Notes: a model not told the origin generated them from the letters alone. A DNA stretch of 64,000 bases from Synechococcus sp. NB0720_010 (GCF_023078835.1 NZ_CP090898.1:1862045-1926044), one strand, 5' to 3'. Shown: positions 1 through 11,206, counted from the first letter of the stretch. Numbers and translations are program-made.

Positions 1-781
1 AGATGGGGGTTGGGCCCTCCATCGCGTCCGGCAGCCAAACGTGCAGCGGGAACTGGGCCGACTTGGCCATCGGACCCATGAAGACCAGTAGGCAGAGCAG
101 GATCGCGATGCCGTTGGAGACGCTGCCGGCGCTGATGGCCTCTTGCAGGCGCACCCCGATCTCTTCAAAGCCGAAGCTGCCGGTGGCCCAGAACAGGCCG
201 AGGATGCCCAGCAGCAGGCCGAAGTCACCGACGCGGTTCACCACAAAGGCTTTCTGGGCGGCATTGGCGGCGCCATCGCGGTCGTACCAGAAGCCCACCA
301 GCAGGTAGGAGCACATGCCCACCAGCTCCCAGAAGACATAGATCTGGAGCAGGTTGGGGCTGATCACCAGGCCCAGCATCGAGCTGCTGAAGAGGGCGAG
401 GTAGGTGAAAAAGCGGACATAGCCCTTGTCGTGGGCCATGTAGCCATCGGAGTAGATCATCACCAGCACGGCGATGGTCGTCACCAGCGAGAGCATGACG
501 GCGCCGAGCGCGTCGACGCGGAAGCCCATCTCCAAGGTGAAGGCCCCGGCGCTGGCCCAGTCGAAGAGCACCTCTGTGGCCCCGGCGCCCGCCAGCTGCT
601 GGGCGAGAACGGCGTAACTCAAGACCGCCGCGGCTCCGACACAGCTGATCAACAGCAGTGCAACCGGTTTGCGCAGGCGGTTGACCGTGCGGTTAAAGCT
701 GATCAGCCCCAGGCCAACGATCGCGGCCCCGATCAGCGGGAGCACCGGGATGAGCCAGGCGAGTTCGGCGGGCGACGGCAT
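1..781 (-). CDS. ndhF: NAD(P)H-quinone oxidoreductase subunit 5 (NdhF), N-terminal part
   Basis: Proton-pumping membrane subunit of the thylakoid NDH-1 complex, which carries cyclic electron flow and respiration. The ATG is at 781 on the minus strand (MPSPAELAWLIPVLPLIG) and about 260 codons stay open to the window edge, so the C-terminal part is missing. Hydrophobic helices follow one another, with the NuoL/NdhF-type stretches YSDGYMAHDKGYVRFFTY, WELVGMCSYLLVGFWY and KSAQFPLHVWLPDAMEGPTP. The last holds the conserved Lys-Ser and His of antiporter-like subunits. I call NdhF rather than NdhD from these N-terminal motifs; which NdhF paralogue it is cannot be settled from a fragment. Confidence 0.93.
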   Translation of the reverse strand, partial: MPSPAELAWLIPVLPLIGAAIVGLGLISFNRTVNRLRKPVALLLISCVGAAAVLSYAVLAQQLAGAGATEVLFDWASAGAFTLEMGFRVDALGAVMLSLVTTIAVLVMIYSDGYMAHDKGYVRFFTYLALFSSSMLGLVISPNLLQIYVFWELVGMCSYLLVGFWYDRDGAANAAQKAFVVNRVGDFGLLLGILGLFWATGSFGFEEIGVRLQEAISAGSVSNGIAILLCLLVFMGPMAKSAQFPLHVWLPDAMEGPTPI

Positions 782-827
782 CCGGCACTCAGGGAATCAG
801 GGCGAGTGTAGGCAGCCCCGTGGGCGC

Positions 828-1568
828 TTATCCCAGCCAGTGCGCGAGCCCTAATCGACTGAAGCCTGTCGCGGCAAGCCCGATGTAGCGGTGGGCCCAC
901 CAGAAGACGCCAACGGCGATGGCGATGCCCAGTTGGGCGGGCCTGAGGAATTCAGAGGCCACCAGCTGTTGACGTCCATCCAGCACCGCGCGGAAGGGAA
1001 CGATGGAGGTGCTGGCCCTGAGCTCCTCAAAGGCTTCGCCAAAACGGTTGCTGAGACGGCGATCACCGTTCCAAACGGCAAAGAGATGGTGGGCAATCAA
1101 GCCAAGGCAGGTCGCGACCATGAAGCTGCTGCCAATCCAGAGCAGATGGGTGCAGCACCAGAGGATCTGGCCAATGGCCTGGGGGTGGCGGCTGATGCGA
1201 ATGATGCCGGTGGCGTACATGCGCACCTGGGGCTTGAGGACCGCCGGGATCTCCAGCAGGTTGTAGGTCGCTGGGTAGAGGAAGAGAAAGGAGATGGCTG
1301 TTCCGACCCAGACCAGGGGCACGATCCAGGCCTGGTCCTGGAGATTCCAGAGCCGGATCCCGTCGTAGCGGTGGGCGAGGAAGTAACCGATCACCACCAC
1401 GGCAGAGGGAATGCTGACGGCGGCAAACAACAGCCGCCAGGCCCGCTCACCAATGCGCTCAGCCCCCCAGTACCGCAGAGAGGCCCCGCCGCTGTGGATG
1501 ACGGCGAAGACCAGGAGTAGAGCCAGCATCACCAGGCTGCTGTGGTGGAGGTGGCTGGCGCTGCTCAA
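828..1568 (-). CDS. NnrU-family membrane protein, probable 15-cis-zeta-carotene isomerase (Z-ISO)
   Basis: A 246-residue protein with about six hydrophobic segments. It carries the family signature RHPQAIGQILWCCTHLLW near residue 130, which matches the NnrU/Z-ISO family. Plant Z-ISO is a haem-containing membrane enzyme that isomerises the central 15-cis bond of tri-cis-zeta-carotene between the phytoene and zeta-carotene desaturase steps. Here the gene lies 2.2 kb from crtP-crtB, and crtQ is elsewhere in the window, so the carotenoid role is well supported by context. NnrU of denitrifiers shares the fold but has another role, so the exact substrate is inference. It lies upstream of ndhF on the same strand and diverges from rbcR. 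Confidence 0.8.
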   Translation of the reverse strand: MSSASHLHHSSLVMLALLLVFAVIHSGGASLRYWGAERIGERAWRLLFAAVSIPSAVVVIGYFLAHRYDGIRLWNLQDQAWIVPLVWVGTAISFLFLYPATYNLLEIPAVLKPQVRMYATGIIRISRHPQAIGQILWCCTHLLWIGSSFMVATCLGLIAHHLFAVWNGDRRLSNRFGEAFEELRASTSIVPFRAVLDGRQQLVASEFLRPAQLGIAIAVGVFWWAHRYIGLAATGFSRLGLAHWLG

Positions 1569-1671
1569 GGCTCAGGGTTGCTTCAGATCCAGTGGATTCT
1601 GGCCAAGCGCATGAACCCGCTGTTCGATCGACCTAGAGTTTTGATCCCCCCGCTGAACCGCAGCGCCCTGC
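1569..1671. promoter_or_regulatory. Divergent promoter region between Z-ISO-like gene and rbcR
   Basis: A 103-bp gap separates the divergent starts. LysR regulators often control such gaps and their own gene, so an RbcR operator could lie here. I see no convincing T-N11-A palindrome that stands out, so this is a positional suggestion only. Confidence 0.3.
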
Positions 1672-2637
1672 ATGGCTGATCTGCCGTTCACTCTTGATCA
1701 GCTGCGCATCCTGCGGGCGATCGCCAGCGAGGGCAGCTTTAAAAAGGCCGCCGACAGCCTCTACGTCACCCAGCCGGCGGTCTCCCTGCAGATCCAAAAC
1801 CTGGAGAAGCAGCTCAATGTCTCCCTGTTTGACCGGGGGGGACGCAAGGCCCAGTTGACCGAGGCCGGTCACCTGCTGCTGAGCTACTGCGACCGGATCC
1901 TGAGTCAGTGCCAAGAGGCCTGTCGCGCCCTGGATGACCTTCACAACCTCAAAGGCGGCTCCTTGATTGTTGGTGCGAGCCAGACCACCGGCACCTATTT
2001 GATGCCGCGGATGATCGGCCTATTCCGCCAGAAATACCCCGAGGTGGCGGTTCAGTTGCAGGTGCACAGCACCCGCCGCACCGGCTGGAGCGTGGCCAAC
2101 GGCCAGATCGACCTGGCGATCATCGGCGGCGAGCTGCCCAGCGAGCTCAATGAACTGCTGCAGGTCATCCCCTATGCCAGCGATGAGCTGGCCCTGGTGC
2201 TTCCCACCAAGCACCCCTTGGCCCGCCTGCCGGAGCTCAGCAAGGACGACCTGTACAGGTTGGGCTTTGTCTCCCTGGATGCCCAGTCGACCACGCGCAA
2301 GATGGTGGACCAACTGCTGGCGCGCTCGGGCCTGGACGTCTCGCGCCTGAAGATTGAGATGGAGCTCAACTCGTTTGAGGCCATCAAGAACGCCGTGCAG
2401 AGCGGACTGGGTGCTGCGTTCCTGCCGGTGGTTTCGATCGAGCGGGAACTGGCGGCGGGCAACCTGCACCGTCCTGCCCTGGCGGATCTCTCCGTGCGCC
2501 GGCAGCTCAAGTTGATTACCCACCCGGCGCGCTACTGCTCGCGGGCCGCCGATGCCTTCCGCAAGGAAATCCTGCCGGTCTTTGCCAGCCCCGATAGCCC
2601 CCTGCGCCGGCCCATGCCGGAACCAGTAGAGGCCTAG
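1672..2637 (+). CDS. rbcR: LysR-type transcriptional regulator RbcR
   Basis: A 321-residue LysR regulator. The N-terminal winged helix-turn-helix (residues about 7-66) reads [18 protein letters not shown], then [20 protein letters not shown], the classic LysR DNA-reading helix. The periplasmic-binding-protein-like effector domain follows to about residue 300. The sequence is of the cyanobacterial and plastid RbcR/Ycf30 type, which regulates RuBisCO and other carbon-fixation genes. The effector (possibly NADPH or Calvin-cycle metabolites) is inferred from the family. The start is the ATG at 1672, 104 bp from the divergent Z-ISO-like gene. It converges on the DUF3172 gene with only 6 bp between the stops. 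Confidence 0.9.
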   Translation: MADLPFTLDQLRILRAIASEGSFKKAADSLYVTQPAVSLQIQNLEKQLNVSLFDRGGRKAQLTEAGHLLLSYCDRILSQCQEACRALDDLHNLKGGSLIVGASQTTGTYLMPRMIGLFRQKYPEVAVQLQVHSTRRTGWSVANGQIDLAIIGGELPSELNELLQVIPYASDELALVLPTKHPLARLPELSKDDLYRLGFVSLDAQSTTRKMVDQLLARSGLDVSRLKIEMELNSFEAIKNAVQSGLGAAFLPVVSIERELAAGNLHRPALADLSVRRQLKLITHPARYCSRAADAFRKEILPVFASPDSPLRRPMPEPVEA

Positions 2638-2643
2638 GAGGCC

Positions 2644-3263
2644 TCAGAACTGGTCGGCTTCAGGGGTGATGCCGGCGGCGTCATCGGCAACGCCCTTGGT
2701 GATGAATTTGTTCTCCGTGATGTCCGTCTGATAGACGCAGCGCACGATCGGCTGGTCTTTCACCGAGCCGATGTAGGCGAAGGTGTTCATCCGCTGTTTG
2801 CACTGGCGCATCTGCTCAGCGGTGACAGCCCCTTCCTTCTGCAGGACGCTCCAGTTCTCCCTTCTGATCACGCAGCCCGGCCGCAGTGCCGGTTGGGTGA
2901 CGAAGCTCGAGCTGGGGTTCATGGTCGTGTAGAGCTCGATGTCCATCACGAAGGCACTGGCGCCCCACTGCCGGCAGAACTCCGGATCGGGGACGGCCAT
3001 GTCCAGCTGCTGGGAGCTGGCGATGTTGCCCTGGTCCCCTTGGGTGTTACTGGAGATGCCGGTCCCGATGCCGATGCCGACCACCAGGACACCACCGAGC
3101 ACGGCCACCGTGCCCACGTTGAACTGAAAGCCCCCGCCACCACCAGGGGCGCCACCACCACCTGAGCCAGGTCCCCGGGGCCGGCCGCCACCGCGGCGCG
3201 GGTCCCCATAGCTCTCACGGCCGTAACCCTCGTCGTAGCTGCTGCGGCCGTAGCGGGAGCGGG

Positions 3264-3267
<4 letters not shown>
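2644..3267 (-). CDS. DUF3172 family protein
   Basis: A 207-residue protein of unknown function seen in cyanobacteria. It has an Arg/Tyr/Gly-rich N-terminus (residues 1-45, a run of glycine and proline), one hydrophobic membrane segment (about 49-70, [20 protein letters not shown]), then a soluble C-terminal domain with conserved cysteines ([33 protein letters not shown]). Its ATG overlaps the ndhM stop by four bases (ATGA), so the two are co-transcribed and translationally coupled. Coupling to ndhM suggests a thylakoid or envelope role but does not prove one. Confidence 0.8.
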
Positions 3268-5148
<1,881 letters not shown>

Positions 5149-5149
<1 letters not shown>

Positions 5150-6081
5150 TGGCGGCAGTGACAGCAACGGCTGATCTCTCCACCATTCCTTCCCTCGAGG
5201 AAGCTTTTGAAGCCTGCCGCCAGGAAACTGCGGAGTGGGCGAAGACCTTTTATCTGGGAACCCTGCTGATGCCCCCGGCCAAGCGCCGGGCCATCTGGGC
5301 GATTTACGTCTGGTGCCGGCGCACCGACGAGCTGATGGACAGCCCTGAGGCCATGGCCCGTCCTGTCGCAGAGCTTGCAGAACGTCTCGATCGTTGGGAG
5401 GAGCGCACCCGGGCGTTCTTCAAGGGCGAAATCCATGATGGCCTCGATCGCGTCATGGTCGACACCCTCGAGCGCTATCCCCAGCCGCTCCAGCCCTATC
5501 TGGACATGATCGAGGGGATGCGGATGGATCTGACGACGACGCGCTACGCGACCTTCGACGACCTCAAGCTCTATTGCTACCGCGTTGCAGGCACCGTCGG
5601 TCTGATGACGCAGGAGGTGATGGGCGTTGATCCGGCCTACACCTCCGCCCCTTGGAGTGATCCCCCGGACACCAGTGATGCGGCCGTTGCTTTGGGCATC
5701 GCCAACCAGCTGACGAACATTCTTCGGGATGTGGGTGAAGACCGGGGCCGCGGTCGGATCTACCTGCCCCAAGAGGATCTGCAGCGCTTTGGCTACAGCG
5801 AGGAGGAGTTGCTCGCTGGAACCCTCAACGACAGTTGGCGTGAGCTGATGCGCTTCCAGGTGGACCGTGCCCGTGAGTGGTTCGCCCGCTCAGAAGCCGG
5901 TGTGCGTTGGCTCGCCCCGGATGCCCGTTGGCCGGTCTGGGCCTCGTTGCGCCTCTACCGCGGCATCTTGGATGTCATTGAAGAGCTCGATTACGACGTC
6001 TTCAACCACCGCGCCTATGTGCCCCGCACGGGCAAGTTCCTGGACCTGCCCAAATCCTTTGTGATTGCTCAGGCGCGATGA
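5149..6081 (+). CDS. crtB: 15-cis-phytoene synthase (CrtB)
   Basis: Condenses two geranylgeranyl diphosphates to 15-cis-phytoene, the committed step of carotenoid synthesis. It is a 310-residue trans-isoprenyl synthase fold. The two Mg-binding aspartate motifs are present as DELMD (in WCRRTDELMD) and DVGED (in NQLTNILRDVGEDRGRG). The family motif YCYRVAGTVG lies between them. The ATG at 5149 overlaps the crtP stop, and a TTG one codon earlier is possible. The stop overlaps the start of the following TolC-like gene by four bases, so read-through of the operon into that gene is likely. Confidence 0.96.
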
Positions 6082-7655
6082 TGATGAGTCCGATGCGACG
6101 CCTCCTATCCCGCTTAGCACACCTCTGCGTCAGCGGTTGTGTGGCTGCACCGCTGTTGTCGGCATGGGGGGCGGAGCCCATCACCTTGCCCTCTGGCAAA
6201 GAGGTTGAAGGCTTGGGCGCCGGTTGGCCCGCGCGGCAGGCCACGGCGTTTCTCGATGCGGCTCCGATTCCCGCTGAGTTGCTCCAGAACCTGGATATGG
6301 CAACGGCGGTTCGCCTGGCCAATCAGCGCAATCCGGTGGTTCGGCAGAACTTTGATGATTTGCTGGTTACGCAAAATTCGCTTGGTGCTGCCTACGCCAC
6401 CTGGTGGCCGGTGATCAATGTTGATCTCAACGGTGGCCTCTATGGCGAGACCGCTTACTACAACTACCAAGGCGCTGTGAGCGGGGTTGGTAATCCCTAT
6501 GGCGGCACAGCAACGGCATTTAACGGCAGCTACTTCCAGAGCTTGAGCCAATTTGATGTCACATGGAATTTGTTCGATCCGGCAAGAACTCCGGCCATCT
6601 GGAAGAACAAATATCTGGTGCGGCAGGCCGTGGATTCCTATGTGATTGCACGCCGCGATAACCGTTTGCGTACGCAACAAGCCTTCATTGAGCTTCAGCG
6701 CGCGATGGCGCGAATCGAGACGAGTCGCGAGCTCGTTTCTAATGACAAGAGGTTGCTAGGGCTTGCGCAAGCGCGCGTTGCTCTTGGCGTGTCCTCCAAG
6801 TTGGAGATCGCCAAACAGACCACAGTTTTGAAGACCGATGAAGTTAATCTGGCTAATTCAGTAATTGATTCCGAAGTGGCCCAGGCCGATTTGGCTGAGC
6901 TATTGAGTGAATCTCGCGCCTCCATTCTTCGCCCTTCTAACCAGTTGGTGCCGTTGGGTTCGTGGACATCCGGCCTGGATGAAACCATCCAAGCGGCGAT
7001 GCAATATCGCAAGGTGATTGAACAGCAGTTGATGAATGTCGAGATCAATCAAGCCCAGGCACAGATTGATTTGTCTGTTTATCGCCCCACGGTTGCCTTG
7101 GTGAATTCGCTCTATTGGACCAAGGGTGTTGGCTATACGGCTGTGGGACCTCCTTGGGTCGCGGATGCCCAATCGGATCTGTGGAACGGATCCTCGTTGT
7201 TGCAACTCACCTTTCGGGGTTTTGATGGCGGTCAGGCCCGCATGACGGCACAGGCATCGATGAAGCGCGCAAAGGCGGCAGAAGCCGCCACGCTGCAGGC
7301 TGTGAATCAGGTGAGGCGGGATGTCCAGGCTTACTACGCCCAAGTGGTGCAAGGTCGCGAAGCGGTGCTGTTGGCTTCACAGCGCACCAATGCGGCCAGT
7401 AGTGCCTTGCGCCTGCAGTCGGTACGTTTCAGTGCCGGTTACGGCACCATCACCGATGTGGTGCAGGCACAGCAGGATCTCACTCAGGCGGTTGCTGATT
7501 ACATCGCGCAGTTGGCGGATTACAACGTGTCCTTGGTGAGTTTGGCCCGATCTAGTGGAATGACCTATGAGCCCGACCCGCAACTCGAGAAGCAGCTCGG
7601 TAATCCGCTCTCTCGCCTGCGCTTGCCCTCGCTTACGCGGCCGGTGGTGAATTGA
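6078..7655 (+). CDS. TolC-family outer membrane efflux protein
   Basis: A 525-residue outer membrane channel of the TolC type, the exit duct for ABC or RND exporters. A signal peptide covers about residues 1-31 (ending LSAWGAE). Then come two similar OEP repeats: MATAVRLANQRNPVVRQN opens the first, while QAYYAQVVQGREAVLLASQR and RFSAGYGTITDVVQAQQDL are the typical coiled-coil motifs of the second. Its start ATGATGATG overlaps the crtB stop. The nearest exporter is the DevBCA system at 13.8-16.6 kb, whose heterocyst relatives work with a TolC (HgdD), so it is the likely partner. Its base composition looks lower in GC than crtB, which hints at separate ancestry. Confidence 0.88.
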   Translation: MMMSPMRRLLSRLAHLCVSGCVAAPLLSAWGAEPITLPSGKEVEGLGAGWPARQATAFLDAAPIPAELLQNLDMATAVRLANQRNPVVRQNFDDLLVTQNSLGAAYATWWPVINVDLNGGLYGETAYYNYQGAVSGVGNPYGGTATAFNGSYFQSLSQFDVTWNLFDPARTPAIWKNKYLVRQAVDSYVIARRDNRLRTQQAFIELQRAMARIETSRELVSNDKRLLGLAQARVALGVSSKLEIAKQTTVLKTDEVNLANSVIDSEVAQADLAELLSESRASILRPSNQLVPLGSWTSGLDETIQAAMQYRKVIEQQLMNVEINQAQAQIDLSVYRPTVALVNSLYWTKGVGYTAVGPPWVADAQSDLWNGSSLLQLTFRGFDGGQARMTAQASMKRAKAAEAATLQAVNQVRRDVQAYYAQVVQGREAVLLASQRTNAASSALRLQSVRFSAGYGTITDVVQAQQDLTQAVADYIAQLADYNVSLVSLARSSGMTYEPDPQLEKQLGNPLSRLRLPSLTRPVVN

Positions 7656-9003
7656 TCCCGCGTGCTTGACGGCGAGTGCGCATCGCCTTAGCTCGCGAGC
7701 TGAGCTCATTGAAATGAGGGTCGTCGGTGATTGAGCGAACCTGACCGTGGAGTTCACGCTCGTTGATATTGATTTCCAGGGTTTGGATTCTTTCCTTGAA
7801 GCGGTCTTCGCGATCACCCACGGCCTCTGCCATTTGATTAAAGGCTTCCACCAGTCGCCCCAGCGCGTCGTCGCCGCTGTAAGCCAGCTTTAGGCGTGAA
7901 TCGCCACCAGCAATGGCATTGGCGCCATCAGCGAGTTTGCGCAGTTCTTTCTTGATTCCCTCTCCAATCTTCCATGCTGCGATCGCGCAGCCTGCAATCA
8001 AGAGTCCCGTTCCAATTAATAGGAAGGCAATCAGCTCAGTGGCTTCTTTGCGCAGTGGCGCCCAGGCGTTTTCGAGCTCACCATTGCTGATCTGCACTAC
8101 TGCCAGCCAATTCCAAAGAGGAAATCCGGCAACAAACACCCTGGATTCCTTGCTGTTCAGCTTTCGCTCGATGACCTCGTTCTTGAACTCCTTGGGAATT
8201 CCGCCCGACTGCATCAAGACGGTTTTGAGAACTTCGCAGGTTTGAGGTGTTGGTGTGGCGTAGTTGCAGAAGAGGCCTCCATTGGCACTGCGAGCAAAAA
8301 AGGCCACCCTGTGCTCTCGATAGGGCAACAGTTGACTGCTGGTTTGCAGGATGATCGACCCGGCATCGCTGGGCAGGCTTACTCCCAGCGCCAGGCGTGG
8401 CGGAGCTCCTTGATTGGAGAGGGCTTGCACCCGCGACATCTGCCAGGCATCGCCCCACTTCATCATGGTGTTGATGCCTGGATTGGTTTGATTCGCCTCG
8501 TTGATCAGTCCTTCGAGGTTCTTGGCAGCAGGTTTGGGTACGGTCCAGCCACGCGGCAATGCCTTGCCCTCGCTGGTGATGCCCGCCAGCCGTCTCCAGG
8601 TTCCGTCAGAACCTTTCAGAAATACGGAGGTTGACTCTTCGGGGCTGCGGAGTGGCTTCCAGAGCACCTGGGTGACACGCTCGGCGATTTCCGCCTTCGG
8701 CAGCGCTGTCCCTTTCCAGAGGAGTGTGCCCTTGGCATCCACACTCAGGGACTGCTGCAATTCAGTGGAGAGGGTGTTCACATCCCGTTCGAGTCCCTTG
8801 GCCAAGCGGTCGGTCGCGAGTGTCACGAACTCGCTGGCCGTTCTCATGTTGTTGAAATTGACCTCGTCAAATAGGCGCCCAAGATCGACCTTGGCGACCC
8901 TGGCCAAATCCATGATTGAGGCGGTTGAGAGCCCCAGAAAGAGTCCCAGGCCCACCAAGGGTCCGGTGACACCCAGGACCAGAAGGCGCACGGAGAGTCG
9001 CAT
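7633..9003 (-). CDS. Membrane sensor protein with Cache-like and HAMP domains, no output domain
   Basis: A 456-residue protein. One N-terminal membrane helix (about 7-30) leads into a large extracytoplasmic domain of some 290 residues resembling a Cache-type ligand sensor, including a CNYATPTPQTC segment. A second helix (about 325-347, TELIAFLLIGTGLLIAGCAIAAW) leads into a HAMP linker (LRKLADGANAIAGGDSRLKL, ALGRLVEAFNQMA), then a coiled coil and a short basic tail. There is no kinase, methyl-accepting or cyclase domain. The 3' end overlaps the TolC-like gene by 23 bp, tail to tail, and it diverges from the MinD-like gene. It may act by protein-protein contact; its ligand is unknown. Confidence 0.75.
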   Translation of the reverse strand: MRLSVRLLVLGVTGPLVGLGLFLGLSTASIMDLARVAKVDLGRLFDEVNFNNMRTASEFVTLATDRLAKGLERDVNTLSTELQQSLSVDAKGTLLWKGTALPKAEIAERVTQVLWKPLRSPEESTSVFLKGSDGTWRRLAGITSEGKALPRGWTVPKPAAKNLEGLINEANQTNPGINTMMKWGDAWQMSRVQALSNQGAPPRLALGVSLPSDAGSIILQTSSQLLPYREHRVAFFARSANGGLFCNYATPTPQTCEVLKTVLMQSGGIPKEFKNEVIERKLNSKESRVFVAGFPLWNWLAVVQISNGELENAWAPLRKEATELIAFLLIGTGLLIAGCAIAAWKIGEGIKKELRKLADGANAIAGGDSRLKLAYSGDDALGRLVEAFNQMAEAVGDREDRFKERIQTLEININERELHGQVRSITDDPHFNELSSRAKAMRTRRQARGINSPPAA

Positions 9004-9061
9004 GGATGGGCCTGGATCGGGCAGCTACTCCTAACATCCGTTCTGGACTTCCTCGGCGCCC

Positions 9062-9829
9062 ATGACCCGGATTCTTGCCATTCACTCGTTTCGTGGCGGC
9101 ACTGGGAAGTCGAACCTCACGGCCAATTTGGCGACCGCGATTGCCTTGAAGGGCAAAAAAGTAGCGATCTTCGACACAGATTTGGCCTCGCCAGGGGTGC
9201 ATGTTCTGTTTGGTTGCTCACCGCAGCCAGGACAGTGCACCCTCAACGATCACCTGCAGGGATCAGAAAGCATCCACGACTGTGCGCATGACGTGACGCC
9301 TGAGCAGGTCAGGCAAGCCCATGGTCGGCTCTGGTTGGTGCCGGCGGCGATGGAAAGCGATCGCATCGCTCGCTTGCTGCGGGAGGGCTATGAGGTTGAG
9401 AAGCTCAATGATGCCTTCTTTGAGCTTTCTGATCATCTCCATCTTGACTACGTTCTGGTGGATACTCACCCGGGTATCAATGAGGAAACATTGTTATCGG
9501 CTGCGATTGCTGACTGTCTGCTGATGATCATGCGACCCGACTCGCAGGACTACCTCGGGACGGCGGTCGCCATCGAAGTGGCAGAGCGCTTGGATGTTCC
9601 GGCGATCCGAATGGTGGTGAACAAACTCCCGGAACATTTCGATCAGCTGCAAGTCAAAGAACGCGTTGCTTCCAGCTACGACGTTCCCATCGGTGCAGTA
9701 CTACCCCTGAGTGACGATCTGTTGACGCTGGCCAGCGGCGGCCTGGCCTTGCTGACCTTCCCAACCCATCAGTGGAGCCAGGGTGTGCAAGAGCTCGCCG
9801 ATGAGTTGATGCTGCGGGTGCTGGCATAG
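9062..9829 (+). CDS. MinD/ParA-type P-loop ATPase
   Basis: A 255-residue ATPase of the ParA/MinD superfamily, which positions or regulates cargo by ATP-dependent dimerisation. The Walker A region reads HSFRGGTGKSN: the first position, usually the signature lysine of the deviant Walker A box, is Arg. Switch I (IFDTDLASPGVHVLFG) and Walker B (DYVLVDTHPGINEETL) are intact, as is the RPDSQDYLGTA loop. No clear C-terminal amphipathic MinD helix is seen. It starts a four-gene run with a small protein, a Rieske oxygenase and a VOC protein (gaps 11, 26 and 29 bp). The role in that operon is unknown; classical chromosome partitioning is unlikely since no ParB follows. Confidence 0.8.
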   Translation: MTRILAIHSFRGGTGKSNLTANLATAIALKGKKVAIFDTDLASPGVHVLFGCSPQPGQCTLNDHLQGSESIHDCAHDVTPEQVRQAHGRLWLVPAAMESDRIARLLREGYEVEKLNDAFFELSDHLHLDYVLVDTHPGINEETLLSAAIADCLLMIMRPDSQDYLGTAVAIEVAERLDVPAIRMVVNKLPEHFDQLQVKERVASSYDVPIGAVLPLSDDLLTLASGGLALLTFPTHQWSQGVQELADELMLRVLA

Positions 9830-9840
9830 GGCTAAATCTG

Positions 9841-10101
9841 GTGACTGATCTCACGTCGTTGCCCCAGGGGCCACTCACCATGAGCGCCCTGGTGGCTTTA
9901 GAGCCGGCTGGACTGCGTCGTTTGTTGAAGGGAGGGTTAAGACGCGGTTTGCATCGCGATGAGCTCGAGGCACTGCTCCAGGACGAGTGGCAGCTCAGCT
10001 GGGACTCTCCAGAGGCACGTGCTCTGCTTCAAGCGTTGTGTGATCGATCCTGGTTGCAGGCTTCCCCGGATGGGATGCTCTGGAAGACTCGTCTGGGCTG
10101 A
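9841..10101 (+). CDS. Small helical protein of unknown function
   Basis: An 86-residue reading frame starting at GTG 9841, 11 bp after the MinD-like stop and 26 bp before the Rieske gene. It is leucine- and arginine-rich (AGLRRLLKGGLRRGLHRDEL, then EARALLQALCDRSWLQ), with no membrane segment and no family I recognise. A winged-helix-like or adaptor fold is possible. Its place directly behind a ParA-like ATPase makes it a candidate partner, as small adaptors often follow such ATPases. That is inference from position only. Confidence 0.5.
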   Translation: MTDLTSLPQGPLTMSALVALEPAGLRRLLKGGLRRGLHRDELEALLQDEWQLSWDSPEARALLQALCDRSWLQASPDGMLWKTRLG

Positions 10102-10127
10102 ACACCCTCTGAACGCGGCTAACTCCT

Positions 10128-11177
10128 ATGCAGCTCCTCGATGCCTGGTACGTGGTGGCGCTGTCATCTGCAGTGGTGGCAGATCGTCCAACGGCCGTTC
10201 AGTTTCACGGTCAAAACTTTGTGCTCTGGCGTGATACGGACGGTCAGGTTGGGGTCCTTCCCGACCGTTGCCCCCATAAGGGTGCTTCTCTGAGCAGTGG
10301 CTCGATTCGAAACGGCCAGATCAGCTGCGGTTACCACGGTTGGTGCTTTGGCCGTCATGGACAGTGTTCGTCGATTCCTGCTCAGCACACCGGCGAGCCG
10401 ATGCCCCACAGGGCACAAACCCGTGCCATTCCTGCTCGTGAGGCCTATGGGTTTGTTTGGATCTGGTGGGCCCGTGACCCGTTGGCATCCCTAGAGAACC
10501 TGCCTCCTTTGCCAGAGGTTGGACCGCTTCCTGAGGATGCCGACCCCACTTGGCGCCATCTGGAAGGTGAAGTGGTCTGGCAGGCCAACTGGCTGCGGGT
10601 TCTTGAAGCCTTCATGGATCTCACCCATGCGCCATTTGTACATTCCGGCAGCTTTGGCGCCATGGCCGCCGATCAACTGATGCCAGAGGAGCATTGGGTG
10701 AGAGGCGACAGCCTTTATGAGCGCGTGTTGGCGCCTCGGGATCGTCACTACAGGGCGGATCAGGGCCGTGGCCTTCGCGCTTGGTTCAACAGTGATGCCA
10801 AGGAATCACCGGATGACACCAGTGCTGGAGCTGGGGTTCAACACATTCAGCTTTGGCTGGCCAATGTCTCGCTGGTGAGGGTGGTCTTTGGCGATTTCCA
10901 GATCTCCCTTTGTACGGCCCATGTGCCGATGGCTGATGGTCAGACGAGAAACCTGTGGAGGCATTTCCGCTCGTTTCTGCGCACTCCCCTTGCTGACGGC
11001 AACGCTCGCGGCCGCGTTGACCGCTTTATGGCTGAGGATCAGAGGGTGGTGGAGACCCTCACCCCGTTGCATCCCGATCTCGAGGGGCGTGGCGATTTGC
11101 TCTTGGCTAGTGATGCCATGACCCTCGGCTTGCGCAAATTGCTTCGGGAGAAACGCTCCGCCGGGCTGCTGCTCTGA
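10128..11177 (+). CDS. Rieske non-haem iron oxygenase
   Basis: A 349-residue terminal oxygenase of the Rieske type. The Rieske [2Fe-2S] ligands are CPHKGASL and CGYHGWCFG (Cys-X-His, 16 residues, Cys-X2-His). The mononuclear iron site is visible as NWLRVLEAFMDLTHAPFVH, the D-X2-H-X4-H pattern. Cyanobacterial relatives act on chlorophyll breakdown products, aromatic rings or lipids; no substrate can be named here. A separate ferredoxin reductase is not encoded nearby, so it may use host ferredoxin. It lies between the small protein and the VOC gene and is probably in one operon with them. Confidence 0.88.
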   Translation: MQLLDAWYVVALSSAVVADRPTAVQFHGQNFVLWRDTDGQVGVLPDRCPHKGASLSSGSIRNGQISCGYHGWCFGRHGQCSSIPAQHTGEPMPHRAQTRAIPAREAYGFVWIWWARDPLASLENLPPLPEVGPLPEDADPTWRHLEGEVVWQANWLRVLEAFMDLTHAPFVHSGSFGAMAADQLMPEEHWVRGDSLYERVLAPRDRHYRADQGRGLRAWFNSDAKESPDDTSAGAGVQHIQLWLANVSLVRVVFGDFQISLCTAHVPMADGQTRNLWRHFRSFLRTPLADGNARGRVDRFMAEDQRVVETLTPLHPDLEGRGDLLLASDAMTLGLRKLLREKRSAGLLL

Positions 11178-11206
11178 TCTGAATCAATCCTGATGCTGCA
11201 CGTGCC

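Noticed and set aside
143-811. Plus-strand frame over ndhF.
   Set aside because: The reverse strand encodes unmistakable NdhF sequence; this frame is His/Gln-rich noise.
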